Shown in pieces: positions 48,745-60,460 of a stretch of 64,000 nucleotides of DNA. Position 1 is the stretch's first letter. Every line of letters begins with the position of its first letter. Where the stretch lies: contig NW_004454216.1 of assembly GCF_000283155.1 (NCBI RefSeq), forward strand, positions 10,415,529 to 10,479,528. The letters run 5' to 3'. The stretch comes from Ceratotherium simum simum (lineage: Eukaryota > Chordata > Mammalia > Perissodactyla > Rhinocerotidae). The notes under the pieces are model-generated. The model had not been told where the DNA came from and made no database searches. It saw nothing but the letters and a program-made list of their open reading frames with translations. The translations under genes and the position numbers were made by a program.

Positions 48745-49150
48745 TCTCTGTCTTCTTCTGCTCTCTCCCCCACCTCAGGTAACCATAGTGGCATTATGGT
48801 TATGGCATTATGAAGCCTTTGCTCATAATTCCCTTAATTTTGCTTTTTATGTAATATTACATGTGTATGTATCCTTACAATGTATATTTTAGAATTTTAG
48901 TTGTTTTTAACCTTATAAAATTGATATCATACTGTTTGTGATAGTTTTGGACTCCTTTTGTTCACTTGTCAATGGTAGTTAGTTGACTTTGACTGCTGCA
49001 CAGTATTTCATTGCATGAATATACCTTGGTTTATTCATCTACTCTTGTGGATGAGCATGGGTAGTTTCTAAGATTTTTCTGGTTAAGCAGTGTTATCACA
49101 GATGTTCTGTAATATATCTTTTGTTGAAGTACAACTGTGTTTTTGGAATA
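48745..49150 (-). mobile_element. old L1M 3'UTR fragment
   Basis: TTGATATCATACTGTTTGTG, TATTTCATTGCATGAATATA, CTTGGTTTATTCATCTACTC and GGTAGTTTCTAAGATTTTTC follow the complement of an L1M 3'UTR. Confidence 0.55.
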
Positions 49151-49289
49151 AGGAAAACAGAGTCTTTATATAAACTCAGTATTTTCTTGAACAATCAAGC
49201 TAATCTGTAAATGAAGCAACAAAAATCACAGATTCAGGCTTCTTTTAAATATGTGTGACTAAGAAGAAGGTGACGGCACCAGTCTGTGC

Positions 49290-49470
49290 TGCCTGCTTTA
49301 GCCCCACTTACCATTTAGCTTCACCGTAGGCCATTTTCCCTGTTGCTCATTGCACTCCAGGAAGGGTGGTCTCCTTTCAGTTCCTTGAACATGTCCCATT
49401 GTTTTCTGCGTGAGCTCCTTAGCACTCACCATTTCCTTTTCACAGAGCGTTCTTCTCCCCTTTTGCCTCA
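49290..49470 (+). mobile_element. L2 LINE fragment
   Basis: TTGCTCATTGCACTCCAGG, GTTCCTTGAACATGTCCCAT and AGAGCGTTCTTCTCCCC follow L2 in plus orientation. Confidence 0.55.
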
Positions 49471-49589
49471 ACATCTCTTTTTAATCTTCGCATGTCCTTT
49501 TAGTTTATTTTTAAGTTGACCTTCACAAGGCCTCTCCTGGTAACCAAATAGTTTCATTCTCCCTTATATACAGTTCCTTTGTACCCGCT

Positions 49590-50370
49590 TATTTCATTCA
49601 TACAATCACTCATCCATTTTTTCACTTGTTCATTTAAAACTTACTATGTGCAAAATCCTGAGGAATAGCAGTGAGCAAAAAGAGACAAAGACTCTGCTTT
49701 CATAGAGCTCACAACCTGTTGGGACAGAAAGACACTAATCAAATATCACACAGTCAAATGCAAAATCTCACCTGTCACAAACTTGAGGGAGACCAAGAAA
49801 ATCCTAAGGTTCTAGGGGAGAGGATTATGGTTCCATAAAATCTAAAACAGGAGTATTTCCCGTGGTCAGTCGATACAAAGTGAGTTTCCCTGAGAAAGTG
49901 ATACTTGAGGCAAGATCTGAAGGATGAATGAGTTAAGTAGGTGAAGAGAGAAAGAGAACAGCATTATAGATGCAGAAGAAAGCATGTGCAAAGGGCCTGC
50001 CTGCGTTGGGAGGGAACGTGGTTAGCATATATGTCTAGAAGATGGCCACTGCAGATGGAGCTAAAGGATGGAAGGTAAGAGTGATTTGGGATGGGGCTAA
50101 AAGATGGAAAAAAGACCCAACAATTCAAGGTATCTTTAGCCACCTTAAAATATTTGTTCTTATTTCAAGAACAAGAAGCCATCGAAGAGTTTTAAGTAAG
50201 GTTTGACATAATCAGACATGCATTTTGAAAAGAGACCTTTGGTCACAATTTGGAAAAGAGATGTGCTGTAGCCCATGCAAAAACTGATGATAGCTTGCAC
50301 TGGGATTTTAGTGGTAAAGAGGGAGAAAAGAGGCTGGATAATGCAATTTTTAAAAGTGATTAAAGTGATT
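49590..50370 (-). mobile_element. L2 LINE, long fragment
   Basis: The left end ATTCATACAATCACTCATCC and AACTTACTATGTGCAAAATC is the complement of the L2 3' end. AAGCATGTGCAAAGGGCCTG and AGAAGCCATCGAAGAGTTTT, then GACATAATCAGACATGCATT, follow its upstream part. It faces the plus-strand L2 at 49290-49470. Confidence 0.7.
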
Positions 50371-50474
50371 TTTTTTTTCTGTAGCAATGCATTAAATAGA
50401 ATCAACTGTTTCTTTTTACCCTAACGGCATTAGCAACCATGACCATTCAAAATGGCAGAACATTAGCATTTCCT

Positions 50475-50975
50475 TTTTTTAAAAAAAGACTTCATGATCT
50501 TAGATCAGTTTTAGAGTCACAGAGGAAGGGACAGAGATTTCCCATATACCCCTGCCCCCACACATGCATAACTTCCAACAGTATCAATACCCCCACCAGA
50601 GTGGTACATTTGTGACAATTGATAAAGGTCTATTGACCCAGCATAATCACCCAAAGCCCACTGTTTACTCTTGGTGTTGTACAGTCTATGGGTTTGGACA
50701 AATGCATAATGACACGTATCCATCACTAATTAGCACACAGAGTATTTTCACCACTCTAAAAACCCTCTGTGCTCCATCTGTTCATTTTTCCTTACCACCC
50801 CAGCCCCCGAGCAACCACTGATTTTTTTTACTATCTCCATAGTTTTGCCTTTCCAGAATGTCATGTAGTTGGAATCATACAGTATGTAGCCTTTTCAGAT
50901 TGGCATCTTTCACTTAATAATATGTATTTACAGTTCCTCCATGTCTCTTTGTGGCTTGGTAGCTCATTTCTTTTT
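50475..50975 (-). mobile_element. L1M 3'UTR, outer element
   Basis: AGTGGTACATTTGTGACAAT, TACAGTCTATGGGTTTGGAC and ATAGTTTTGCCTTTCCAGAA, then ATGTCATGTAGTTGGAATC, are the complement of an old L1M 3'UTR. The order suggests it is the 3' part of the same element that resumes after 53339, with about 330 bp missing around the inserted L1. Confidence 0.75.
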
Positions 50976-51539
50976 GTTTTTCAGTTTTATTGAGGTAAAA
51001 TTGACAAATAAAATTGTAATATATTTAACACAATGATTTGATATACATGTACATTGTGAATGGATTCCCAGCATTGAGTTAATTAATGCATCCAACACCT
51101 CACATATTTACCTTTCTTTATTTGTGTCGTTTTTTTTCGTTTTTTATTTTCTTAAAGAACACTTAAGTTCTACTCTCTTAGCAAACTTAAAATATACAAT
51201 ATAATATTAAAAACTATAATCCCATGTTACACCTTAGATCCTCAGAACTTATTAGTCTTATAAATGAAAGTTTGTATGCTTTTACCAGCCTCTCTGTATT
51301 TCTCCCACTGCCCAGCCCCTGGCAACTACCACTCTGTTCTCTGTTGTTTGACTCAGAGCTGTTTTTTTCTTTAAAAAAAAGAATTTGACTCTGTTTTTTA
51401 GATTCCACATATAAGTGATACTATGAAGTGTTTATCTTCCTCTGTCTGGCTTATTTCACTTAGCATAACGCCCTCCACGTTCATCCATGTTGTTGGAAAA
51501 TGGCAGGATTTTATTCTTTTTTAAGGTTGAATAATATCC

Positions 51540-51540
<1 letters not shown>

Positions 51541-51573
<33 letters not shown>
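51541..51573. repeat. (GT)n microsatellite
   Basis: About 16 GT units at the point where the L1 3'UTR normally has a short TGTGTATA run. Confidence 0.95.
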
Positions 51574-51576
<3 letters not shown>

Positions 51577-51945
51577 AAGTAATCCTTTATATAAGATAGC
51601 ATTGTTAAGATGACATATCTTGTTCTGTAATAGCATATCAAAAACATGGTGTTTATGTAAAGTTTGGTTCCAACAGGGGGATAATTTATGAACTTCGCCT
51701 CAAAAGAGAGTTGTTTATACAACTGTGCTAAAAATGTGACTGCTTTTCACATTCTTATAAATATGAAGTTTACCTATTTCTTACAATTTTTAAAAATTCT
51801 GTGTTTTCCAAATGTTCATGTTTATACTTTTAGGAATATGCTTAATAATTCTATGTACGGTTTTTCTGGAGGTAGATAACTTTACTGCAGTAGATTTTCA
51901 TTAAAAGAATGAACGGTTACAAGCCTACATAAGATAACACGTCTA
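51577..51945. other. unassigned block interrupting the L1
   Basis: L1 sequence stops after the (GT)n run and resumes at about 51946 in the expected place. The 369 bp between are not L1. TGTGTATA occurs at both borders (51569-51576 and 51946-51953), but in a microsatellite this could be chance. No A-tail and no terminal inverted repeat were seen. Confidence 0.5.
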
Positions 51946-53336
51946 TGTGTATATATATCAATCACATTTTCTTTATCTATTCATTTGTTGATGGATACTT
52001 TTTTGTTTCCATACCTTGGCTGTTGTGAATAATGCCGCAATGAACATGAGAGTACACATATGTCTTCCAGATAATGACTTCATTTTCTTTGGATATATAC
52101 ACAGAAGAAGGATTGCTGGATCATATGGTAGTTCTGTTTTTAAGTTCTTAAGGAAACTCCATACTGTTTTCCATAGTGAGTGGCTGTACCAGTTTATATT
52201 CCCACCAACAGTGTATAAGGGTTCCCTTTTCTCTACATCTTTGCCAGCATTTATTATTTCATTTCTTTTTGATAATAGCCATCCTGACAGACATGAGATG
52301 ATATTTCATTGTGGCTTTGATTTGTATTTCTCTGATGATTAGTGATGATGAGCACCTTTTCATGTACCTCTTGGCCATTGTGTGTCTTCTTAGGAAAAAT
52401 ATCTATTCAGTTCTTTTGCCCATTTTTTTAATTGGGTTATTTGGATTCTTTGGCTATTGAGTTGTATTGTGTATTTGTGTATTTTGGATATTAACCCCTT
52501 ATCAGATATATAGTGTGCAAACACTTTCTTTGACTCCATAGGTTGCTTTTTCATTTCGTTGATGGTATCCTTTGCTGTGCAGGAACGTTTTAGCTTGATG
52601 TAGTCCCACTTTTATTTTTGCTTTTATCACCTCTGTTTTTGGTGTCATATCCAAAAAAATCATTGCCAAGACCAGGGTCAAGGCGCTTACCTTGTATTTT
52701 TTCTTCAAGGAGTTTTATAGTTTCAGGTCTTACATTCAAGTCTTTAATCTATTTAGAGTTAATTTTTGTGTATGATATAAAATAAGAGTCCAGTCTCATT
52801 CTTTTACATATGGCTATACAGTTTTCTCAACATCATTTATTGAAGAGACTGTCCTTTCCGCATTGTATATTATTGGATCCCTTGTCAAATATTAATTGAC
52901 CATATATCATGGGTTTATTTCCAGGATCTCTATTCTATTCCATTGATCTATGTGCCTGTTTTTATGCCAATACTGTACCGTTTTGATTACTATAGCTTTG
53001 TAATATAGTTTGAAATCAGGAACTGTAATGCCTCCAACTATGCTTTTCTTTATCAAGAATATTGGCTATTTGGGGTCTAGTGGTACAATACAAATTTTAA
53101 GATTGTCTGTTCTATTTCTGTGAAAAATGTCATTAGATTTTGATAGGGATTGCATTGAATTTTAGATTGCTTTGGGTAACATGGGCATTTTAACAATACT
53201 AATTTTTCCAATCCATGAACATGGAATATCTTTTCATTTTTTTGTGTCCTCTACAATTTCTTTCACCAATGTCTTATAGTTTTCATTATACAGATCTTTC
53301 ACCTTCTTATTTAAATTTGTTCCTCAGTATTTTATT

Positions 53337-53429
53337 ATCCAGAACACTGACAACACCAAATGCTGGTAAGGATGTGGAACAGTGAATCAGAGTTCCTTAC
53401 CGGCATTTGGTGTTTTCAGTGTTCTGGAT
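53337..53429. repeat. fold-back inverted repeat, 36-nt arms
   Basis: Arms 53337-53372 and 53394-53429 are reverse complements at 34 of 36 positions, with a 21-nt loop. The left arm is L1 3'UTR in plus orientation and the right arm the same part in minus orientation. The repeat lies exactly at the junction between two L1 segments. Confidence 0.9.
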
Positions 53430-55008
53430 TTTGGCAATTCTAGTAGGTGTGTAGTGATATCTCACTGTTGTTTTAATTTGTATTTCTCTGATGAGATATG
53501 ATTTGGTGTACCTTTTTATATGTTTATTTGTCATCTTTGTATCTTCTTTGGTGAGGTGACTTTTTAGATACAACACCAAAGACACAATCCATACAAGAAA
53601 GAATCGATAAGTGTTGGTGAGGTATGGTCTTTGCTCCTTTTTAAAATCAGATTGTTTGTTTTCTTACTGCTGAGTTTTAAGAGTTTTTTGTATATTTTGT
53701 ATAACAGTCCTTAATCAGATGTCTTTTGCAAACTTTTTCTTCCAGTCTGTGGCTTGTCTTCTAATTCTCTTAATATTGCCTTTCACAGAGCAGAAGTTTT
53801 TAATTTTAATTGTCTAGCTTATCCATTCTTTCTTGTATGGATTGTGTCTTTGGTGTTGTATCTAAAACATCATCATCATATCCAAGTTTATCTTGGTTTC
53901 TTTCTATGTTACCTTCTAGGAGTTTTATACTTTTATGTTTTACCCTTAAGTATCACCTTTTTGAGTTAATTTTTATGAAGGGTGTAAAGTCTGTGTCTAC
54001 ATTCATTTTTTTTCATGTGGACGTCCAGTTATTCCAGCACCATTTGTTGAAAAGATTGTTTTTGTTCCATTGTATTTTATTTGCTCCTTTGTCAAAGATC
54101 AGTTGACTATATTTATGTGCTCTATTTCCAGGCTCTCTATTCTGTTCCACTGATCTATTTGTATGTTACTTTGCCAATACCACACTCTCTTGATTGCTGT
54201 AGCTTTACACTAAGTCTTGAAGTCAGATAGGGTAGTACAGTCCTCCAACTGTATTCTTCTCCTTCAATATTGTGTTGGCTACTGTGGGTCTTTTGCTTCT
54301 TCATACAAACTTTAGAATCAGTTTGTTGATATCCACAAAATATCTTGTTGAGATTTTGATTGGGATTGCATTCAATCTTTAGATCAAATTGGGAAGAGAA
54401 CAGGTATCTTGAAAGTATTTAGTCTTCCTACCCATGAGCATGGATAGAGCATATTTCCATTTACTTAGTTCTTCTTTTATTTCTTTCATCAACGTTTTGT
54501 AGTTTTCCTCATATAGACCTTGTACATATTTCATTAGATTTATACCTAAATATTTCTTTTTTTTCTTTAGTGCTAACAGAAACAGTATTGTGATTTTACT
54601 TAAAATTCCACATGTTTATTGATGGTATATGGGAATGTGATTGACTTTTGTGTATTGCCCTTGTATCCTACAACCAGAATTTAATTACTTTTTAGTTCCA
54701 TGAGTTTTTTTGTCTATTCTTTTGGATTTTCTACATAGACAAATCATTTGCAAACAAGGTCAGTTTCATTTTTTCCTTCCCAATCTGTATACCTTTTCTA
54801 TTCTTTTCTTGTCTTATTGCATTGACTAGAATTTCCAGTACAATATTGAAAAGGAATGGTAGTAGGGTACATCCTTGACTTGTTCCTGATCTTAGTAGGA
54901 AAGCTTCTAGTTTCTCATCATTAAGTATGATGTTAGCTATAGGTTTTTGTAGATATTCATTATCAAGTTGAGGAAGTTCCTGTCTATTCTTAGTTTACTG
55001 AGAGTTCA
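53339..55008 (-). mobile_element. L1M: 3'UTR to reverse transcriptase, outer element
   Basis: It runs from TTGGCAATTCTAGTAGGTGT (3'UTR complement) through the ORF2 C-terminal region to the reverse-transcriptase core. There the active-site motif is altered to FAND (54743-54754). It is truncated near 55008. Two inverted copies of its own sequence lie in the left third. Confidence 0.85.
53562..53867. repeat. near-perfect 50-nt inverted repeat with 206-nt spacer
   Basis: 53562-53611 is the reverse complement of 53818-53867 at 49 of 50 positions. The second arm sits in its proper L1 place, so the first is the added copy. TTGGTGAGGT occurs on both sides of the added block (near 53549-53558 and 53614-53623). 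Confidence 0.92.
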
Positions 55009-55725
55009 ACGATCTTTTAAAATCCAACATCATCACATCTATGTTCATAGATATATCACTGGAATATAAAATACTTAAAATAATTGAATTGTTTGTGTTA
55101 TTATTTAAATATCAGGGATTGGTACATAATGGGTACTGAAAATAAGATTTCTGAATGACTGAGAATTCATCTTACTAAAAAAATAACGCTAAATTACTTT
55201 AGCAAAAAATATATATATATATGCTCCAATCCACTTGCAATTACAACAGAAAATTGGAAAACCCCACCCAAATGGCAAAGCTAAATTTATCTACAATTCA
55301 AATTATATGTAAATGATAGCAAATTACTCAGTGGAAGAACTTTAGTTAGTGTAATAATTTTGTAATAAATTTTGACCTGCATATTTGAAATAATTTCTTC
55401 TCAAAGCAAAGAACTTTGACAACAGCAATTATTAATTTTTGTAAATATACTAACAACCAACTCCTAAAAGTTTTATGTCAAATTTTAAAACATTTTACAT
55501 ACTAAAAATTGAAAACTATTTACATGATAACATGGCCAAGTGAACAGGACTTATCTTTAAGAATAAAAATTATATAGGCTCCAGTTTAGATGCTATGAAG
55601 AAACAGTCATTTAATAGATACTCATAATTCTATGTAGGATATTTAATCTAGTTGTTTAGCAGTTGCAAATTTAGTTTTAATATTATATAATATTTTTAAA
55701 TAATAGGAATTTAAGAGATTTTCTA
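55009..55725. other. unassigned AT-rich DNA
   Basis: A short (TA)n run lies near 55205-55222. Nothing else recognised. Confidence 0.4.
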
Positions 55726-55920
55726 GTGCAGCACTGCCCAATACAACTTCCGGTGGTGATGAAAATGTGTTATCTTTCATTGTCCTTTATGGTAATACCT
55801 CGGGACATGGCTATATTGAGCACTTGAAATTTGTCTAGGGTGACTGAGCAACCAAAACTTAAAATTTTATTTGATTTTTATTAAATGTATCTTCAAATAG
55901 CCACATGTGGCTAGTGATGG
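55726..55920. mobile_element. non-autonomous DNA transposon fossil (MER/hAT-like)
   Basis: It begins AGCACTGCCCAATACAACTT (terminal-repeat-like) and contains TATTGAGCACTTGAAATTTG. It ends near AATAGCCACATGTGGCTAGT, a known mammalian MITE pattern. The second terminal repeat is lost, so orientation and exact family are open. Confidence 0.5.
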
Positions 55921-56395
55921 GTGTGTCACACAGCAAAGATCCAAGAGATTAAATTTCTTAAGTTGATAGATATTAAAATTAATGGACAGAAAAAAGTTGA
56001 CTCTCCCAAGGTCATACAATGAAGACAAAAAAATCCAGCCATTTGGTGTTTGAAAATTTCCCATTAATTTGAGCAACTTCTAACTAATTTGCTAAGTTTT
56101 GTGATGCTGTTAATAAAATGGGAATTCACAGAAGGGAAAAACTGTGTCAAGTACAGTTCATGGATGAGTGAGAGATTTACTGAACTTTGAAGAATGGCTG
56201 AGAAGAAGGGATCTTGGATCATTCAGGGAAGGTTAAAATAATTTTTGTGAGTTTATTGCTGTTCTTATTGTTGATAGTGGCTACTTTAGAGATGAGCTCC
56301 ATTTTTAAAAATTGATAGTATTCTGACAAACCAAGAATGAAATAAACATATGTCTTGTATTAAAGGAAGTGTTAATGGCTTCAATCAACAGTCAT
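55921..56395. other. unassigned non-coding DNA
   Basis: Nothing recognised. Confidence 0.4.
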
Positions 56396-56765
56396 TTGTT
56401 ACTTCACAGTTTCTATAGGTCAGGAATTTGAGCATGACTTAGTTGAGTCTTCTGCTTCAAAGACTCTCACAAGGCTGCACTCAAGGTGTTGGCAAGAGCT
56501 GCAGTCTCATCCGAAGGCTCAATGAGGGATGGATCCAAGGATCTGATTCTAAGCTCAGTCATGTGGTTAATACCAAGATTCAGTTTCTCAAGAACTATTG
56601 GACTGGTGGTTTCCATTCCTTGCTGACTGTTGGTTAGATGCCACCCTCAGTTTCTTTCCATCTGGGTCCCTCCATAAGGCAACTCACAACATGGCAGCTT
56701 GCTTCATTAAATTAAAAGCTAGAAAATCCAAAGAGACAGCAAATGCAAGCAGTATGTGAGTTACA
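56396..56765 (+). repeat. old interspersed repeat, family not assigned
   Basis: The order CAGGAATTTGAGCATGACTT, AAGGCTGCACTCAAGGTGTT, GCAGTCTCATCCGAAGGCTC and AACTCACAACATGGCAGCTT is one I know as a dispersed mammalian repeat. I cannot place its class. A 64-codon frame here (56443-56637) is part of the repeat. Confidence 0.4.
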
Positions 56766-57929
56766 TTTTTTGTGATTTAATTTCAGAGGTGGTATTTTAT
56801 AATTTTTAATTTAGAAGCAAGTCATTATGTCCAGTCCACACAAAAGCGGAGGGGATTACACAGAGGCATGAATACCAGGAGATGAGGATGATTGGTTGCC
56901 TTTTCATAAGCTTCTTATCACATTAACCAACCAAGATGACAAATGTTTTTTTTTGGAAACATGATATTTCCCAATACCATGTATCAAAAGTCTTGCATAT
57001 AACTTCTACTTTAAATATTAAAAATAAATGGAAAACTATGAAGCCATAAATGTGATTTTTTTTTACAATGAATTCACATTGACAACCTAAATTCTACAAA
57101 TATCAGTTCTTAGTACTGTCAGCTGTGTTTTACATGGTGTCAGTTGCTGAATGAAAAGTGAAAACTGGAAAAGTTCTACTAGATGAAGTTTTAGTTTTCC
57201 AGTCCCAAACACCATTTATTGTGTTTTATTTAATACTATTCCTGTAGCTCCATTATTTGCAACATTCCCTTATTGCTAAAGTGGTGATATGTGATCTTTG
57301 CCACAAATTGCACAGAATCCTATAAAGACTGCTTGTCTCAAAAGAAGATTAGCCTCTGAGTTAAGAATGGGCAAGGTACTCTAGTATGAGGAAAGTAATT
57401 TATCATAGTCCTGTAGCCTAGGAGACTGGTCATACATACAAAGCGGTGGTTAATTACAAAAGGAAACCATACATTCTATTCCTGTGAATTTTGCTTAGGG
57501 ATTTTTTGAAGTGTCGAAGATTATGCATCCCCGAAATGGCAGACTTTACCTCTGATAACACGCTATTAACCGTATGTTGTGTTGCAGAAAGATGACAGAG
57601 GGATTTAAGTAGGAAACGTGTTACGACATAAGACGCAAATCTTGTATCAGTTTCTACAGGATAGAATTATAAAATAATTAAGGTCAAATACTTGAGAGAC
57701 ATAATTCTATTACCACTCATGCCCTCTTTCTTCTAGAATCAGTCATTTTCCCTAAAGCTTTCAGTTTCCTTAATCTTTCTGCAGCATTTCAGCCTAGTGT
57801 ACATATTATCTTATTTTCTCTTTCTGTTTACAGTAAACTCCCATCAACAGTGGTGAAAACTTGTCATCTTTGCCTCAACAGACAGTAACTACTAAACTTC
57901 CACTTTTCATATAAAAATGCTATGCCAAA
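56766..57929. other. unassigned non-coding DNA
   Basis: Nothing recognised. Confidence 0.4.
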
Positions 57930-58340
57930 GGTTACCAATAATCCACAGATAAAATTAAAACCCCTGAATATTTACCTTCTCCAGCATTGAATCCCTGTGA
58001 TCTTTGACTCCCTTCTTGCAACTCTTTCCTTATGTTTCTTCTGCCTTAGGCTCATCTCCCCATGACAAATTTACAATCCTTGATCTTGGCTCCTTCTCCG
58101 GCTTTTTAAATTTAGGCGTGCTTTAAGATTGAGACTTCAGCTTTTGGCTCTTCCTTGTCTAAACTCTGTTCAGTCACCATCTCTTGAAGAAATTATCCAC
58201 TTCAATGATCATGGTTGAATTGGTGACTCACAAATGTCCAGTATCGTCAATTTTCCTGAGTATCAGTTTCGCCTGTGCGACTACATGCTGAGCATTTGCA
58301 CTTGGACAAACATGTGTTACCTCAACTAAAAGATCTCTGG
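57930..58340 (+). mobile_element. ancient LINE (L2 or CR1/L3-like) remnant
   Basis: ATTATCCACTTCAATGATCA, ATTGGTGACTCACAAATGTC and TGCTGAGCATTTGCACTTGG recall the old LINE segment upstream of the L2-type 3' region. Low identity. Confidence 0.35.
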
Positions 58341-58474
58341 AACTAAATTACATTATATCCTAGAATAAATAAATTTTTCTTTAAATTCTTATCTCCTTCT
58401 GTAAAATTTAGCATTTTGCTCTCAGACAAGCTTAACTTACCTTTGACTCTTGACTTGAAACATTGAGATGATTT

Positions 58475-58630
58475 GACCTTTCTAATTCCAACCTTTCTCA
58501 CCTGAAAATGAATATGATAATAAGTCCTATCTCAAAGTGTTGTTCTAAAGATTAAGTGATATAAAACATTCAAAGTACTTAGCACAGTGACTGACATGTA
58601 ATAATCCCCTTTTATTGTTATTATATCATA
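58475..58630 (+). mobile_element. MIR SINE, 3' part
   Basis: CACCTGAAAATGAATATGAT, CTCAAAGTGTTGTTCTAAAG and AAAGTACTTAGCACAGTGAC follow the MIR 3' half. Confidence 0.65.
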
Positions 58631-59794
58631 TTCCAGAATGTGATCATTTAGTATTAGAATATGTATTTCTTTAAAAATTTATAGTATTATTGAAATTCCA
58701 GTCAAAATATCTATGAAATATTTTTAAGAGCTTGACAAAATATATCTAAATAGACAAGATTAGCTTGGCAAATTCTGAAAAAGAATAATGATAGGGATAT
58801 ACCATATACGTTATTGTAGCTATTTTTGTAGTTTAATTTTATATCTGATAAACACCTATTTATGCAGTTATAAAATAATTTCTAAATAAAACAATTAATT
58901 GAGGACATCACAAAGGAAAGGTACATATTGCCTGGACTATAAGAAATTAAAGTTTTTGTTCATAAAATATTAAAAGCAAATTGAAAATGCAAACAATCCC
59001 ATAAGGAGGAAATATTTTTCAGGAGTATTTTAGATAACTATATCAATAACATGAAAGTGCTTCTTTATTATAGCAACATCACCAGTATGGATTATGGCCA
59101 TTAATAACAGAAACAAAGACAAACTAGATAATTTTATGAGTAGGACTTAGGATCTCATTGAGGTTTTAATTTCAATTTCTATTGCGAGTAAATTTGAATG
59201 TTTTTTCTTTCTGTTGACCATCTTTATTTTTCTGTAAAATGGTGTAAAAACCATTGAGAAAATGTAATAGAGATGGAGGACAGTAGTTTGAGCAAATCTC
59301 AAACTCTCTCAGTTATATATTCCTGCTTAAGCACTTTTAGCAGATGGTGTCTTTTAAAGTTACGCTGTTGATAAGTAGATTGAGAAAAGATTGCTTCATG
59401 CGCAGTTAAGTTCTTGTCTGCAGAGATGTCTAAAGAAAGTTGAATGACTTAGAGAAAAAATGTTCTATATTTTGCTCAAGTAGAATAGAGCCATGATGAG
59501 AGAGTTGGCTTTTCTAACATAGCCCAGAATTTACCTGCGTATTGCAAACTAATACTATACTAGTACTAATCCTCTGAATAAGCTCTATTAACTTGGAGAA
59601 GCACAGAAGCCTGGAGGCTCAGTAGAGAGAGCCTGGCTCTGAACAGTTTGGCTGTTTATAGAAAAAGAACCCAAGGGGATTCAGGAATGCCATAAGTATA
59701 ATAGACATAAAATAAAATTATGACTTTCATGTATCTATTGTTGAGAAACAACGAATATTTTCATATTTCTGCATAATTAGGTCTTTCTAAGCAA
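58631..59794. other. unassigned non-coding DNA
   Basis: Nothing recognised. Confidence 0.4.
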
Positions 59795-60460
59795 AAATTA
59801 CAGGCAACCAGGATTAAAGGATGTTTGTCTGGTACACATGCCTTGGAAGTTGGAGACCTCCAGAAAGATTTACAGACTTATCTCCCCTGGAGCTTTTATT
59901 TACATTCCAAAGGGTTGCAAACATCTAGGGACCTTCCTCTCTTCTCCAAGAGAGGGTTTGTATGTTGGAAATGTCATGTCTTTTCTTCTCTTTGGAGAGA
60001 AAGAGGGGTAGCTGTGCAGCAGTTTCTATATAAGCTGTAAAATTCATATCTCAGGCTTCCTCCCCCGTCGTAGAGACTCCTTCTGGCCTCACGGGGTCCA
60101 TTTTCCCTCATCACATCACCTCAAGGAAGAGAAGGGGGAGTGGAGAACTTGTGTGATTATTACTATAAATAATATTGATCTCTGATCCAGAAACTTTGTA
60201 TTTGCTTATCTTGTGCTAAAAACTTATCGTCTGTTTATGTCATTTGTGGATGTTGAAAGCTAAACAGATCTAACAGAGAGAGTTTAATTCTCTCTCTTGT
60301 TGTTCATATATGTTGTCCCAACTTATTATTGTATTCCTATAGTCATAGAGTGTGTAAATAGTGCTAGTTATTTGTATAGTACTGTGGGCACGCTGGGGCC
60401 TCATAGGTCTCTAGGGACCATGGAGCTCTGAGAAAGGGGAATTGCTAGCAAATGAGATCG
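59795..60460 (+). mobile_element. candidate retroviral LTR (ERVL-like)
   Basis: A TATATAA box at 60027-60033 is followed by a TGTAAAATTCATATCTCAGG stretch and the GC-richer CCTCCCCC and CCTCACGGGGTCCATTTTCC segment, as in several ERVL-class LTRs. The downstream part is A/T-rich. Ends and target duplication are not defined. The 71-codon frame at 59825-60040 lies inside it and is not supported. Confidence 0.35.

Larger units (their letters stand above)
50976..53338 (-). mobile_element. L1MB-like LINE, 3'UTR and ORF2 C-terminal half
   Basis: The left end TTTTATTGAGGTAAAATTGA with ACACCTCACATATTTACC is the complement of an L1MB-type 3' end. ORF2 C-terminal sequence follows from about 51960. It ends at about 53338 before the reverse-transcriptase core, so it is 5'-truncated. 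It carries a (GT)n run and a 369-bp block of other sequence. Confidence 0.85.

Noticed and set aside
50517..50821. Open frames on both strands near 50.6 kb
   Set aside because: They lie in an L1M 3'UTR and are explained by it.
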